Assembly: GCA_013290125.1 (NCBI GenBank)
Contig: JABCYQ010000004.1
Span: 1-64,000, forward strand
DNA length: 64,000 nucleotides
Direction: 5' to 3'
Origin: Vulcanimicrobiota bacterium
Lineage (GTDB): Bacteria; Vulcanimicrobiota; Vulcanimicrobiia; Eremiobacterales; Eremiobacteraceae
This document shows, one piece after another, positions 8,541-16,997 of the stretch (its first letter is position 1; the number at the start of each line of letters is the position of its first letter). The notes beneath the pieces are model-generated. The model had not been told where the DNA came from and ran no database searches. It was given only the letters and a program-made list of their open reading frames with translations. A program made the position numbers and the translations under genes.

Positions 8541-9441
8541 TCGCGCCGGCGCCTGCCGGAACGAGCCCATCGGTGCCGGCCGGTGCGAATCGCGAGAGCG
8601 GCGGCATCGTCGCGATCACATCGCTCATCGTGCCGAATCGGAAACTCCGAAGCAGCGCTTCGAGGTTGCGCTGGAAACCGGCGAGATTCGTATAGTGCCG
8701 AATGCGCGATTTCAAACGCGTGCGGATGCGTGGTTGCCCTGGGTCGATCTCCCACGGATGCAGATAGACCATCGCAGGCCTGCCCGAGTCCAAGATCTTG
8801 TGCATCCCGAACTTGTTGAACCAGAGCGGCAGCATGCGCAAGTATCCGCCGCCGCCGACCGGAAAATCGTAGCGGAGAGCTCTAAATGTGGACATCGGGA
8901 ATTCGGTCAGGGTGGCGCTGGCGCATTCGATCGCATAGGGCCGCACCGGCGAGCCGACGATGCCGTAGTGATCGTGATAGATCGGGAAAATGCTCGAGTC
9001 GCGCGTGAAACCGCATCGCGCGAGAACGTCGAGCGCCCACATCGAGCGCTTGGTGATGGAGAATGTGGGGGCACGGTAACACGCGATCGTCGTGCCAGCG
9101 GCAGCCTCGATCGCCGCTTTCGCGCGCCGCGTGTCTGCTTCGAATTCTTCGGGCGTCAGCGAGTAGATGAGCCGGTGCCAGTAGCTATGGCATCCCAGTT
9201 CGTGGCCGGCGTCGCGGATCTCGCGGACGAGATCCGGAAAACGCTCCGCAACCCACCCGAGCACAAAAAACGTTCCGCGGACCTCGTGACGCGCGAATAT
9301 GTCGAGGACGCGCCGCGTGTTGTCGACAACGCGCGATGGAAAGGTCGGCCAGTCGTCGCGGCGTACGTCGCGCGCGAACGATTCGGTCTGGAAATAATCC
9401 TCGACGTCGACAGAGATCGCGCTGAGCGGTTCGCCTTGCAT
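8524..9441 (-). CDS. Polysaccharide deacetylase, XrtA/PEP-CTERM-associated type
   Basis: 305 residues from the ATG at 9441, which has GAGAGGAAG about 11 bp upstream. NodB-homology motifs are ISVDVEDYF (9-17, catalytic Asp pair), GCHSYWH (83-89, metal-binding His85 and His89) and YRAPTFSITKRSMWALDVL. FPVGGGGYLRMLP and YLHPWEID near the C-terminus are typical of the deacetylases found in exosortase-type exopolysaccharide loci. No signal peptide is present, as usual for this subfamily. It removes N-acetyl groups from a hexosamine-containing polymer or precursor. No exosortase gene is visible in this window. Confidence 0.9.
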   Translation of the reverse strand: MQGEPLSAISVDVEDYFQTESFARDVRRDDWPTFPSRVVDNTRRVLDIFARHEVRGTFFVLGWVAERFPDLVREIRDAGHELGCHSYWHRLIYSLTPEEFEADTRRAKAAIEAAAGTTIACYRAPTFSITKRSMWALDVLARCGFTRDSSIFPIYHDHYGIVGSPVRPYAIECASATLTEFPMSTFRALRYDFPVGGGGYLRMLPLWFNKFGMHKILDSGRPAMVYLHPWEIDPGQPRIRTRLKSRIRHYTNLAGFQRNLEALLRSFRFGTMSDVIATMPPLSRFAPAGTDGLVPAGAGATTLPA

Positions 9442-9530
9442 CTCGCTTTGACTTCCTCTCGACCCGCAACGCACCCTCCGGCCGCGACGTGGTGTGCGCA
9501 GCGCCGCACGTACGATGTCATATCACGGCG

Positions 9531-10844
9531 ATGAAAAAGCGTGAGCGTACGACGCTCGGTCAGGACAGCCTCCGCACCCTTATCTTCAACATCGGTCAAT
9601 CGGTGTTCGGCGCGCTCACTGGAATCGCCATCGCAAAGGCCATCGGACCCGCGGGAAAAGGCGAATACGCTTTGCTGCAGCTGTTCCAAGCGGCGGCGAG
9701 CGGCGTGACCGGAAACCTCGGCCTCTCGATCACCTACGAGCTCACGCGCCAACGTAAACCCTTTGCGGAACTCGTGAAACCCCTCGGTGTGATGCTCGCG
9801 ATTCTCTCCCTTGTCGAATGGGCGATCATCGGCGTCTGGATTTTGATCAAGGGACCAGCCCCGGCGCCGCTCCTCTTCGCGGCGGCAGTACCCGCGCTGA
9901 TCGTCCTCTCGTGGCAAGGGCCGATCTTCCTCGGGCTCGGCTGGATACGATCGCTCAACGTGCAAGGTCTGGCTTTTGCGATCGGCACGTTCGCGGCGGC
10001 GATGATCACGCTGTATGTGTTCCACTTCGGCACGCTCGGCGCGATGTGGGGTTGGGTTGCAAGCGTCTGGGGCATCGCTATCTCAATACTTGTGCGAACC
10101 GCGCCGGAAGCGCGCGGTCCGCAGACCGAACCCACTCTTGCGATCGTCGGACGGCTGTTGGGTTTCGGGCTCAAAGCCGGCGCCGGCGCTATCTTCGGAT
10201 TCATCAACAGCCGCGTGGATTCCATCGTGATCGTCACGATGGCGGGCACCGCCGCCTTCGGCATCTACTCCGTCGCCGTTTCGGCGGGGGAGATATTGCT
10301 CAAGATCTCGCGCTCTGTGGCGCAGGCAGCGACCAAGCGCGTCGGATCGGCGGAGCGCGACATCGCGGCGGCGACCGCGGCGAAGTCGAACCGAGCGAGC
10401 TTTGCCCTTATCGCGTCATCGGGACTGGTCGCATTCGTTCTTGCGCCGTGGCTGGTCGACACCTTGTACGGCAAAGCGTTCCACGGGGCAGCCGAAGCGA
10501 TGCGCATCCTCCTGCCGGGCATCGCTGCGCTATCGTGCAGCAGCATCCTCTCGACATTCTTCAATTACCAGATGGGCCGCCCGATGTTCTTGGTCTATAC
10601 ATCTTTGATGAACGCTGTCGTCGAGACGACCCTATGCGTTTTCCTCGTGCCTCGGCTCGGGCTCGATGGCGCCGCGCTCGGCTGCACGCTCACCTACTTG
10701 AATGCGGCCGTGGTCACCACGTGGTACTTCTGCAAGCATTCGGGACTCTCGCCGCTCGACGTCTGGATCCCGACGGCCGACGACGCCCGCACGATCTTGC
10801 GCACGCTGCGCAAGCCGATCGAACCTATTTCGCCGATAGACTAA
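9531..10844 (+). CDS. Polysaccharide flippase, MATE/MOP superfamily (copy A)
   Basis: 437 residues with about 12 hydrophobic helices. It opens MKKRERTTLGQDSLRTLIF, followed by the typical GPAGKGEYALLQLFQ segment of Wzx-like transporters. It should flip the undecaprenyl-linked repeat unit across the inner membrane. Its protein aligns without gaps over the full length to the flippase at 14013-15326, with most residues identical by eye. It is followed after 4 bp by a glycosyltransferase (10849), so the two form an operon. The same start is used as in the paralogue. Confidence 0.88.
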   Translation: MKKRERTTLGQDSLRTLIFNIGQSVFGALTGIAIAKAIGPAGKGEYALLQLFQAAASGVTGNLGLSITYELTRQRKPFAELVKPLGVMLAILSLVEWAIIGVWILIKGPAPAPLLFAAAVPALIVLSWQGPIFLGLGWIRSLNVQGLAFAIGTFAAAMITLYVFHFGTLGAMWGWVASVWGIAISILVRTAPEARGPQTEPTLAIVGRLLGFGLKAGAGAIFGFINSRVDSIVIVTMAGTAAFGIYSVAVSAGEILLKISRSVAQAATKRVGSAERDIAAATAAKSNRASFALIASSGLVAFVLAPWLVDTLYGKAFHGAAEAMRILLPGIAALSCSSILSTFFNYQMGRPMFLVYTSLMNAVVETTLCVFLVPRLGLDGAALGCTLTYLNAAVVTTWYFCKHSGLSPLDVWIPTADDARTILRTLRKPIEPISPID

Positions 10845-10848
10845 AGAT

Positions 10849-12102
10849 ATGAAGCGCGTTCTCATCGTGTCGTATTGGTTTCCGCCCCAACCTGCGGCCG
10901 GTGCGCTGCGAGTAGGCTACCTGGCAGAACATCTTCGCGAGTTCGGCTGGGAGCCGGTAGTCCTCACGCGCGAATTCCCGGGCTACGCTGAGTCAGGCTA
11001 TACGATCGCGACCGCTCGCGAGGGTTTCTGGCGGCGATCGCCTGCCGCTCCCGAACCTGCCCGAGCCACTCCCGCGCGCGTCCGGCATCCGCTCGAGCAA
11101 CGCCTGCGCACCCTGATCAAGTGCGTCATCAACGTGCCCGACGATCACAACACATGGATGCCCGCGGCGATGGCCCGCGCCGTATCGCTTGCCAGATCTC
11201 ACAAGATCGATGCCGTGCTCAGCTCTGCGCCACCTGCCACCGTTCATTTCGTCGCGCGCAACGTCGCAACGCGATTCCGCATACCGTGGATCGCCGACTA
11301 TCGCGATCTGTGGTCGGGGCCGTATGGGCCGTACTTCTCATGGATCTACGGACCCGTCCGGCTCGGGATACTCTATGCGATGGAGCGTTGGCTGTTGCGC
11401 AAAGCCACGCACATCACCACCGTGACCAAAGGGCATGCGGACGCTCTCTCAAAGAACTTTCAGCGGTCCGACGTCGAGGTGATTCCAAACGCCAGCGATC
11501 GATCGATTTGGGAATCGATAGCAGAAGAGCGGCCGGCGTCTTTCAGCCTTTGCTACACCGGACAGCTCTATCCGGGCTTGAGGATGCCCGACCTCCTCTT
11601 TTCGGCGGTGGCAAAGATGCGGCAGATGAATGACCCAGCCGGCCTAGCAGCGCGCTTTGATTTCTACGGGAACTCGCCGGAACTCGTTCTGCAATGCGCC
11701 GCCAAATACGGCATCGCGGACTCCGTCAGTTCGCACGGACTTGTGGACCGGGTCACCGCGCTGCGAGCGCAACGGCGAGCCGCCGCGCTCGTTCTGCTTC
11801 TCAACTTCGAAGTCGATCCGATCGAAAGCGCGAACCCGGGCAGCAAGATCCTCGAATATGCGGGCTCGGGCCGGCGCATCCTCGCTCTTGGATCGGCGAG
11901 CAACGTGGTCAAAGACGCATTGAGCGAAACGGGGCTAGGTGTCTACGCAAGCGACGAAGCCGAGTGCATCGCCGCGATCAGACGCCTCTTCGAGTACTAT
12001 CAGCAAGGCGACATCACGCCGGTCGAGCGGCCGTCCGATTGGTTCACATCACCGCGAGACCTCGCGCAGCGGTTTGCCGCCGCGCTCGATCGAGTCACGT
12101 GA
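10849..12102 (+). CDS. Glycosyltransferase (GT-B, capsule type)
   Basis: 417 residues. It starts MKRVLIVSYWFPPQPAAGAL, the Rossmann strand and glycine-rich turn common to WcaI/CapM-like GT4 enzymes. IPWIADYRDLWSGPYGPYF and VTKGHADAL lie in the middle. The C-terminal domain has CYTGQLYPGLRMPDL and NPGSKILEYAGSGRRILALG. It is the intact paralogue of the partial gene at the window start and of 25135-26409. It starts 4 bp after flippase copy A. Its 3' end overlaps the convergent acyltransferase gene by 8 bp. Donor and acceptor are unknown. Confidence 0.87.
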   Translation: MKRVLIVSYWFPPQPAAGALRVGYLAEHLREFGWEPVVLTREFPGYAESGYTIATAREGFWRRSPAAPEPARATPARVRHPLEQRLRTLIKCVINVPDDHNTWMPAAMARAVSLARSHKIDAVLSSAPPATVHFVARNVATRFRIPWIADYRDLWSGPYGPYFSWIYGPVRLGILYAMERWLLRKATHITTVTKGHADALSKNFQRSDVEVIPNASDRSIWESIAEERPASFSLCYTGQLYPGLRMPDLLFSAVAKMRQMNDPAGLAARFDFYGNSPELVLQCAAKYGIADSVSSHGLVDRVTALRAQRRAAALVLLLNFEVDPIESANPGSKILEYAGSGRRILALGSASNVVKDALSETGLGVYASDEAECIAAIRRLFEYYQQGDITPVERPSDWFTSPRDLAQRFAAALDRVT

Positions 12103-13876
12103 CATCGCGCCGCCTTATCCAATGGAAGTATGATTGTCGGATCATGCGATGGCGGACGTCTATTCCTGCTTTCGCCAGACCGCGCCGCGATGAAGTGTTG
12201 TTCGCCATCACATAGACCCATGGTTCCAATCCCAGGCTCCTGATGTGTTGGCCGAGCGACGCCGCAGAGATCGGCTGGATGCCCCTGCCTCGCGCGACAC
12301 GTGCGGTCCAGCCATCGTACATGATTCCCGCGGGCCCGCCGAGCTGCAGCACGAAATCTTCGCCGAGTTCGGTCGCTGTGATCCGATCTTCGACGCGCAA
12401 CCAGTTCATGTGCACGATGATTCCGTTCTCGTACGTGACGAATGGAATGTGACCCGCCTTGATCCGGCGCCTCAGTCCCTGCAAAGTTTCGTCTCCAAGG
12501 TATTCTTCGTTCGCTGCCGCGGCATCCGCGAGATCGCTCAGCTTCGCCTCTTGAAACACGATGGCGCGCCCGTTCGTAGGGACGTCTCGCGGGCCGAACG
12601 TGCCGACCAGCATCTCGTCTCTGGAATAGATCGCTTCGCGGACAAGTTGGGAGAGTGCTTTCCGAGCCAATTCGAGCGGTCCGTCGCGCCGCAGTCCGTC
12701 GCCGACGCGATTAGCAAAAGCCCGAACCGCAGCTCCCGCTTTCTTCGCCACTCGAAACGCGCCGGGGTATGACCGAAGCGTTTCCTTAGCGGCGTGTGAG
12801 AGATGGATCAGCCGCCCTCGTGCCGTGCGAGGATAGACGAACAGCGTGTGGTTGTGCCGTACGTGATTTGCGAACCGGCCTTTGTACGCTTCATCTCCGA
12901 CGGTGAAATCATATTCCTTGACGTCATTCTCGCCGGCATGGGCGAACAGATGCCAGAGCAAGACCTGGCCAGGCGAGAAGTCGAAGAAGTCGATGTCGTA
13001 CGTCGGGGCATAGTGCGACATCTTGCCATCGAGCTGAAATCCGAAAAGATACGCGATCGGATGATCATCGAGCTCTAAGATCGAAAAACGAAGGTCTGTG
13101 CTGGGATCGAGATTCTCGATGAGTGCCGAATAGAAATCAAGCGACCCTTTGTCGAGAAACCTGCTCCGGATGCCGGCGAAAGCCCGGCAGCGGATGTGTT
13201 GCTTGACGAATATCGGCAAGTGTTCGCGCGCCTGAGCGCGGTCCTCGATGTGCCGGAACCGCAACGTTCCCGCCTTTTGCAGCTTACGCAAATGGCGTCG
13301 CTCTTGCGTTCGGTTGAGAATATCGTTCAGAGTTTCGGCGCGCCCTTCGCCAAGCAGAATCGTGGGGCATTGCGCGGAGACGATCGTTTCGGTGCGACGC
13401 CGCTCGCGGGCGGGAAGCGCCTCGCGTGCGCCGATGATCAGGGAGTTTTCGGAGACGTTGGTAAGCTCGCAAAGATCCCACGGAAACGGAGATTCGTCCA
13501 GGGCGGCGATCGCGGCCTCAAGGACCTCCGTCTTCCGAGCAGGCTCACAGATCAGGTCGCTATAGTCGGCAAAAGAGTGCCCGACGAATCGAATCGTGCG
13601 CTTCTCGATGACGAGCGGCACGATGCCTACGAGCGTCGGACCATCGAAGACGGCTGGAGCGAGCAGCTGCAAGCCCGAGCCAAAGCCGCGCCACCAAGCT
13701 TCGAGCCACGGAAGGCTTGTGAATATCTCTTTGTTGGGATTCGATTCCCACAACCGCCGCCAAACACCCGCGAACGATTGCAGCTCTGCGAAATCGGTGA
13801 TCAATCGAGTCGTCAGAGCTCGAGGTTGCGTGCGCCGCGCGCTTTCCGATTCCATGTGGTCCGTTGTGTCCAGCAC
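12095..13876 (-). CDS. Two-domain GNAT/FemAB-like acyltransferase
   Basis: 593 residues from the GTG at 13876, preceded by GGAG at about 7 bp; an ATG 21 bp downstream is possible. The N-terminal 360 residues look like the BioF2/CelD-type GNAT domain. Signs are FTSLPWLEAWWRGFGSG, KLQKAGTLRFRHI, ILELDDHPIAYLFGFQLDGK and VKEYDFTVGDEAYKGRFA. A linker of about 60 residues follows. The last 170 residues form a second small GNAT-like domain, with NEEYLGDETLQGLRRR, IPFVTYENGIIVHM and LGLEPWVYVMANNTSSRRGLAKAG. Such enzymes transfer acyl or aminoacyl groups to polysaccharides or peptidoglycan precursors. The fusion is unusual and the acyl donor is unknown. Confidence 0.78.
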   Translation of the reverse strand: MLDTTDHMESESARRTQPRALTTRLITDFAELQSFAGVWRRLWESNPNKEIFTSLPWLEAWWRGFGSGLQLLAPAVFDGPTLVGIVPLVIEKRTIRFVGHSFADYSDLICEPARKTEVLEAAIAALDESPFPWDLCELTNVSENSLIIGAREALPARERRRTETIVSAQCPTILLGEGRAETLNDILNRTQERRHLRKLQKAGTLRFRHIEDRAQAREHLPIFVKQHIRCRAFAGIRSRFLDKGSLDFYSALIENLDPSTDLRFSILELDDHPIAYLFGFQLDGKMSHYAPTYDIDFFDFSPGQVLLWHLFAHAGENDVKEYDFTVGDEAYKGRFANHVRHNHTLFVYPRTARGRLIHLSHAAKETLRSYPGAFRVAKKAGAAVRAFANRVGDGLRRDGPLELARKALSQLVREAIYSRDEMLVGTFGPRDVPTNGRAIVFQEAKLSDLADAAAANEEYLGDETLQGLRRRIKAGHIPFVTYENGIIVHMNWLRVEDRITATELGEDFVLQLGGPAGIMYDGWTARVARGRGIQPISAASLGQHIRSLGLEPWVYVMANNTSSRRGLAKAGIDVRHRMIRQSYFHWIRRRDVT

Positions 13877-14012
13877 ATACGCTCCGAGCGATCGCTCTAG
13901 GGTCCCTCATTGTGCTTGGACGGTAAACCGCGTAAGTCATTGTGCGAGCGCCTGTATATGGCATTGAGAAAAGGACTTGGCAGTGAAGAGAGCTCACGTC
14001 ATATAAACGACG

Positions 14013-15326
14013 ATGAAGAAACGCGAGGCGACCACACTCGGTCAAGACAGTATCCGGACCCTCGTCTTCAGTCTGGGCCAGTCGGTGTTCGCCGCGCTCA
14101 CAGGCATCGCGGTGGCAAAAGCGATCGGACCCGCCGGCAAAGGCGAGTATGCGCTGCTGCAGTTGTTCCAAGCGGCGGCGAGCGGCGTGACGGGCAACCT
14201 CGGTCTGTCGATAACGTATGAACTCACGCGCCAGCGCAAGCCGTTCGCGGAGCTCGTTAAACCTCTCACCGTGTTGCTCGCGATACTTTCGCTCATCGAG
14301 TGGGCCATAGTCGGCGTCTGGATATGGATCAAAGGACCGGAACCTGCGCCCTTGCTTTTCGCGGCATCGGCGCCGGCGTTGATCGTGCTCTCGTGGCAGT
14401 CGCCGATCTTCCTCGGATTGGGCTGGATCCGGTCGTTAAACGTGCAAGGGCTTGCGTTTGCGATCGGCACGTTCGCCGCCGCGGTGATCACGCTCTATGT
14501 CTTTCACCTCGGAACGATCGGCGCGATGTGGGGTTGGGTTGCCAGCGTCTGGGCGATCGCGATCTCCACACTTGTCCGCACGGCGCCGGTCGCGCACGGC
14601 GAACAGACAGACAGGACGATGACGATCGTCGGCAGGCTGATGCACTTCGGGATCCGGGCCGGCGCCGGCGGCATCTTCGGATTCATCAATAGCCGCATCG
14701 CGTCGGTGATCGTCGTCTCGATGGCGGGCACGGCGGCCCTAGGGATTTTCTCCGTCGCGGTTTCGGCCGGTGAGGTCTTGCTCAAGATCTCACGCTCGGT
14801 CGCGCAGGCGGCGACGAAGCGGGTCGGGTCGTCTCAGCGCGACGTCGCGGCTGCTACCGTTGCCAAGTCGAACCGCGCGAGCACAGCGTTGATCGTCTCG
14901 TCGGGAACGGCTGCCTTTATTTTGGCGCCATGGCTTGTCGACACGCTCTACGGCACAAAATTCCACGAGGCGAGCATCGCGCTGCGCATTCTCTTGCCGG
15001 GCATCGCGGCGCTCTCGTGCGCCGGAATTCTCTCGACGTTCTTCAACTATCAGATGGGAAGACCGATATTCTTGGTCTTCACATCCGTGATGAACGCGGT
15101 CATCGTGACGGTACTGTGCTTCATCTTGGTGCCGCGCTTCGGAATGGTGGGCGCCGCCTGGAGCTGCACGATCACGTATCTCAATGCCGCAGTGGTCACC
15201 ACCTGGTATTTCTGCAAACATTCCGGCATGTCGGCGTTTGAAGTTTGGATCCCCAAGGTCGACGATGTCAAGACTATCTTGACCGCGCTGCGCAAACCCG
15301 GCCTGGTCACCCCGTCGTCAGATTGA
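14013..15326 (+). CDS. Polysaccharide flippase, MATE/MOP superfamily (copy B)
   Basis: 437 residues, the same length as copy A at 9531 and alignable to it without gaps. Long stretches are identical, for example AKAIGPAGKGEYALLQLFQA and LSTFFNYQMGRP. Differences are spread evenly, with more in the cytoplasmic loop after TAP and in the C-terminal tail. Function as for copy A: translocation of lipid-linked oligosaccharide. Two diverged copies in one locus may handle two different repeat units, or one may be a relic of a segmental duplication that also produced the related glycosyltransferases. The 3' end overlaps gmhA on the other strand by 20 bp. Confidence 0.88.
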   Translation: MKKREATTLGQDSIRTLVFSLGQSVFAALTGIAVAKAIGPAGKGEYALLQLFQAAASGVTGNLGLSITYELTRQRKPFAELVKPLTVLLAILSLIEWAIVGVWIWIKGPEPAPLLFAASAPALIVLSWQSPIFLGLGWIRSLNVQGLAFAIGTFAAAVITLYVFHLGTIGAMWGWVASVWAIAISTLVRTAPVAHGEQTDRTMTIVGRLMHFGIRAGAGGIFGFINSRIASVIVVSMAGTAALGIFSVAVSAGEVLLKISRSVAQAATKRVGSSQRDVAAATVAKSNRASTALIVSSGTAAFILAPWLVDTLYGTKFHEASIALRILLPGIAALSCAGILSTFFNYQMGRPIFLVFTSVMNAVIVTVLCFILVPRFGMVGAAWSCTITYLNAAVVTTWYFCKHSGMSAFEVWIPKVDDVKTILTALRKPGLVTPSSD

Positions 15327-15870
15327 GTTCGCACAGCTCGCAGAGAATGTGACCGAGCGCGAAGTGCACTTCCTGCACTTTCCATGACGGACCTGATGGC
15401 CCGACGATCGCGATATCGGCAAGTTCCGCCACCGGGCCGCCGCCGTTTCCGGTGAACGCGATGCGCACGACGCCAAGCTCTTGGGCCGCTCGCAGCGCTT
15501 CGATAACATTTTTCGACGAACCGGATGTGGTGAACCCGATCGCGACATCGCCGCGGCGCGCGATCGCGCGCAACTGACGCTCGAAGACGCGGTCGTAGCC
15601 GTAGTCGTTCGCTATCGCGGTCAACGCGCTCGTGTCGGTCGTCAGCGCGATGCCTGCCCATGCCGGCCGCTCGAGAAGAAATCGGCCGGAGAACTCGGCC
15701 GCGATGTGCTGCGCCTGCGCCGCGCTGCCGCCGTTGCCGAAGAGCAGGACGCGCCCACCGCCGCGGATCGTCTTCACGACGGCAGCGACCGCGCGATCGA
15801 TCGCCGGACCGTAATCTGCGCCGGCGAAAAGATCTCGCCGTTCCGCGAGACAGTCGGAGAACGTCTTCAT
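15307..15870 (-). CDS. gmhA: Sedoheptulose-7-phosphate isomerase, SIS domain
   Basis: 187 residues from the ATG at 15870. The frame is open further upstream, but that part is translated repeat DNA. SIS motifs are LLFGNGGSAAQAQHIAAEFS, then LTTDTSALTAIANDYGYDRVF, IGFTTSGSSKNVIEAL, and the metal-site region VQEVHFALGHILCELCE near the end. These are typical of GmhA, which converts sedoheptulose 7-phosphate to D-glycero-D-manno-heptose 7-phosphate. The same substrate feeds the cyclase encoded at 19241-21241, so the gene probably belongs to the C7 part of this locus. No hldE-type or hddA-type GHMP kinase is visible. Confidence 0.9.
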   Translation of the reverse strand: MKTFSDCLAERRDLFAGADYGPAIDRAVAAVVKTIRGGGRVLLFGNGGSAAQAQHIAAEFSGRFLLERPAWAGIALTTDTSALTAIANDYGYDRVFERQLRAIARRGDVAIGFTTSGSSKNVIEALRAAQELGVVRIAFTGNGGGPVAELADIAIVGPSGPSWKVQEVHFALGHILCELCELNLTTG

Positions 15871-15926
15871 CGCGCCGCATTTTGTGTCCGATGTGGGGCG
15901 GACCTTTACGATCCGCTTCGGATGCC

Positions 15927-15958
15927 TGAAGGGGCCGACGCTAGTCGGCCCGCTTTTT
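15927..15958 (+). repeat. REP-like palindrome with T-tract, possible terminator
   Basis: TGAAGGGGCCGACG with loop CTA-type sequence and GTCGGCCC, followed by GCTTTTTT. The perfect 8-bp stem and T-run make it look like a factor-independent terminator on the + strand, although it lies between two gene starts. The preceding bases (GGGCGGACCTTTAC, 15896-15909) recur beside the repeat at 26981. Confidence 0.75.
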
Positions 15959-16079
15959 TCGGGGCTCATCCGGCGACGTCGATAGCCGGGGCGTCTGAGG
16001 CGGCGAAAGCCGCCGAAGTCGAGCGGCGGAGGACGATGACGTAGGACCAGTCAGCGACCTTAGGGTATGGTCGGGCCTG

Positions 16080-16997
16080 ATGCAACATACTATCGCCGTG
16101 ACCGGCGCGGGCGGATTCATCGGTTCGCGCGTCGTCGCTGCTTTGGCGGCGCGTGGCGCGCGGGTAAAAGCGCATCTCGGTCCGCCCGGATACGATGCAC
16201 GACCGCTGCCTCCGCAGGTCGTGACAGCGTTCGCGGACGTCAACGACGCCGGAGCGATGCGCTCGATCATCGCGGGCAGCGACGCGGTGATCCATCTCGC
16301 CGGTCCGCCATCGGTTCGCGCATCGTTCGCTGCGGCAGCTGATTACGCGGCGCAGCATGTCGGTGGAACCGCGGTCTGCCTTCAGGCCTGCGTCGATGAA
16401 AAAGTGCGACGCTTCGTCCTCATCTCATCGGCCGATGTCTACGGGCGGCCGCAAACCGATCGAGTCGCAGAGGATCATCCGCTCAGCGCGCGTTCGCCAT
16501 ATGCGGCGGCGAAGATCGGCGCAGAACAGATGGCCGGCGCGTTCGCCCAAGCGCACGGAATCGAAGTGGCGATATTGCGTCCGTTTTCTATTTACGGTCC
16601 GGGTGTTTCCCGATATTCGCTGCTTTGGACGATTCTGGAGCAAGCACGCTTGCGCGCCGAGATCACGCTCGCCGACCTGAAGCCCGTTCGCGATTATTGT
16701 TACGTCGACGACCTGGCAGATGCGGCGGTGCGCGCCGCTCTTGCCCCGATCGAATCGCCGCTGATCCTGAACATCGGCTCCGGCGTCGGTACGAGCGTGG
16801 TTGACCTCGCGAAGTTGACGCTTCGCGTCATGGGGCGGACGGGTGACGTGCTCGAGCACGCAAACGACAAGCGCGTGGGTGAATCCGAGATCTACCGGCT
16901 CGTGGCGGATCCGAGCAGGGCGCAAAGCCTGCTCAACTGGCATACGGAAACCGATCTTGCGGCCGGTCTGCGCAAGACGATCGACGCGCTTCTTTAA
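16080..16997 (+). CDS. NAD-dependent epimerase/dehydratase (extended SDR)
   Basis: 305 residues. It has the cofactor motif GAGGFIG (9-15), the NAD-side motif HLAGPPSVRAS, active-site SSADVYG (about 116-122) and YAAAK (141-145), and RPFSIYGPG. It belongs to the NDP-sugar epimerase/4,6-dehydratase group. It probably modifies a nucleotide-activated sugar or cyclitol; the exact reaction cannot be read from sequence. It converges on the GH4-type gene with a 4-bp overlap. Its start is 210 bp from that of gmhA on the other strand, so a divergent promoter region lies between them. Confidence 0.87.
   Translation: MQHTIAVTGAGGFIGSRVVAALAARGARVKAHLGPPGYDARPLPPQVVTAFADVNDAGAMRSIIAGSDAVIHLAGPPSVRASFAAAADYAAQHVGGTAVCLQACVDEKVRRFVLISSADVYGRPQTDRVAEDHPLSARSPYAAAKIGAEQMAGAFAQAHGIEVAILRPFSIYGPGVSRYSLLWTILEQARLRAEITLADLKPVRDYCYVDDLADAAVRAALAPIESPLILNIGSGVGTSVVDLAKLTLRVMGRTGDVLEHANDKRVGESEIYRLVADPSRAQSLLNWHTETDLAAGLRKTIDALL

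Noticed and set aside
15871-15969. N-terminal extension of gmhA
   Set aside because: The extension is translated repeat DNA; the conserved SIS protein starts at 15870.
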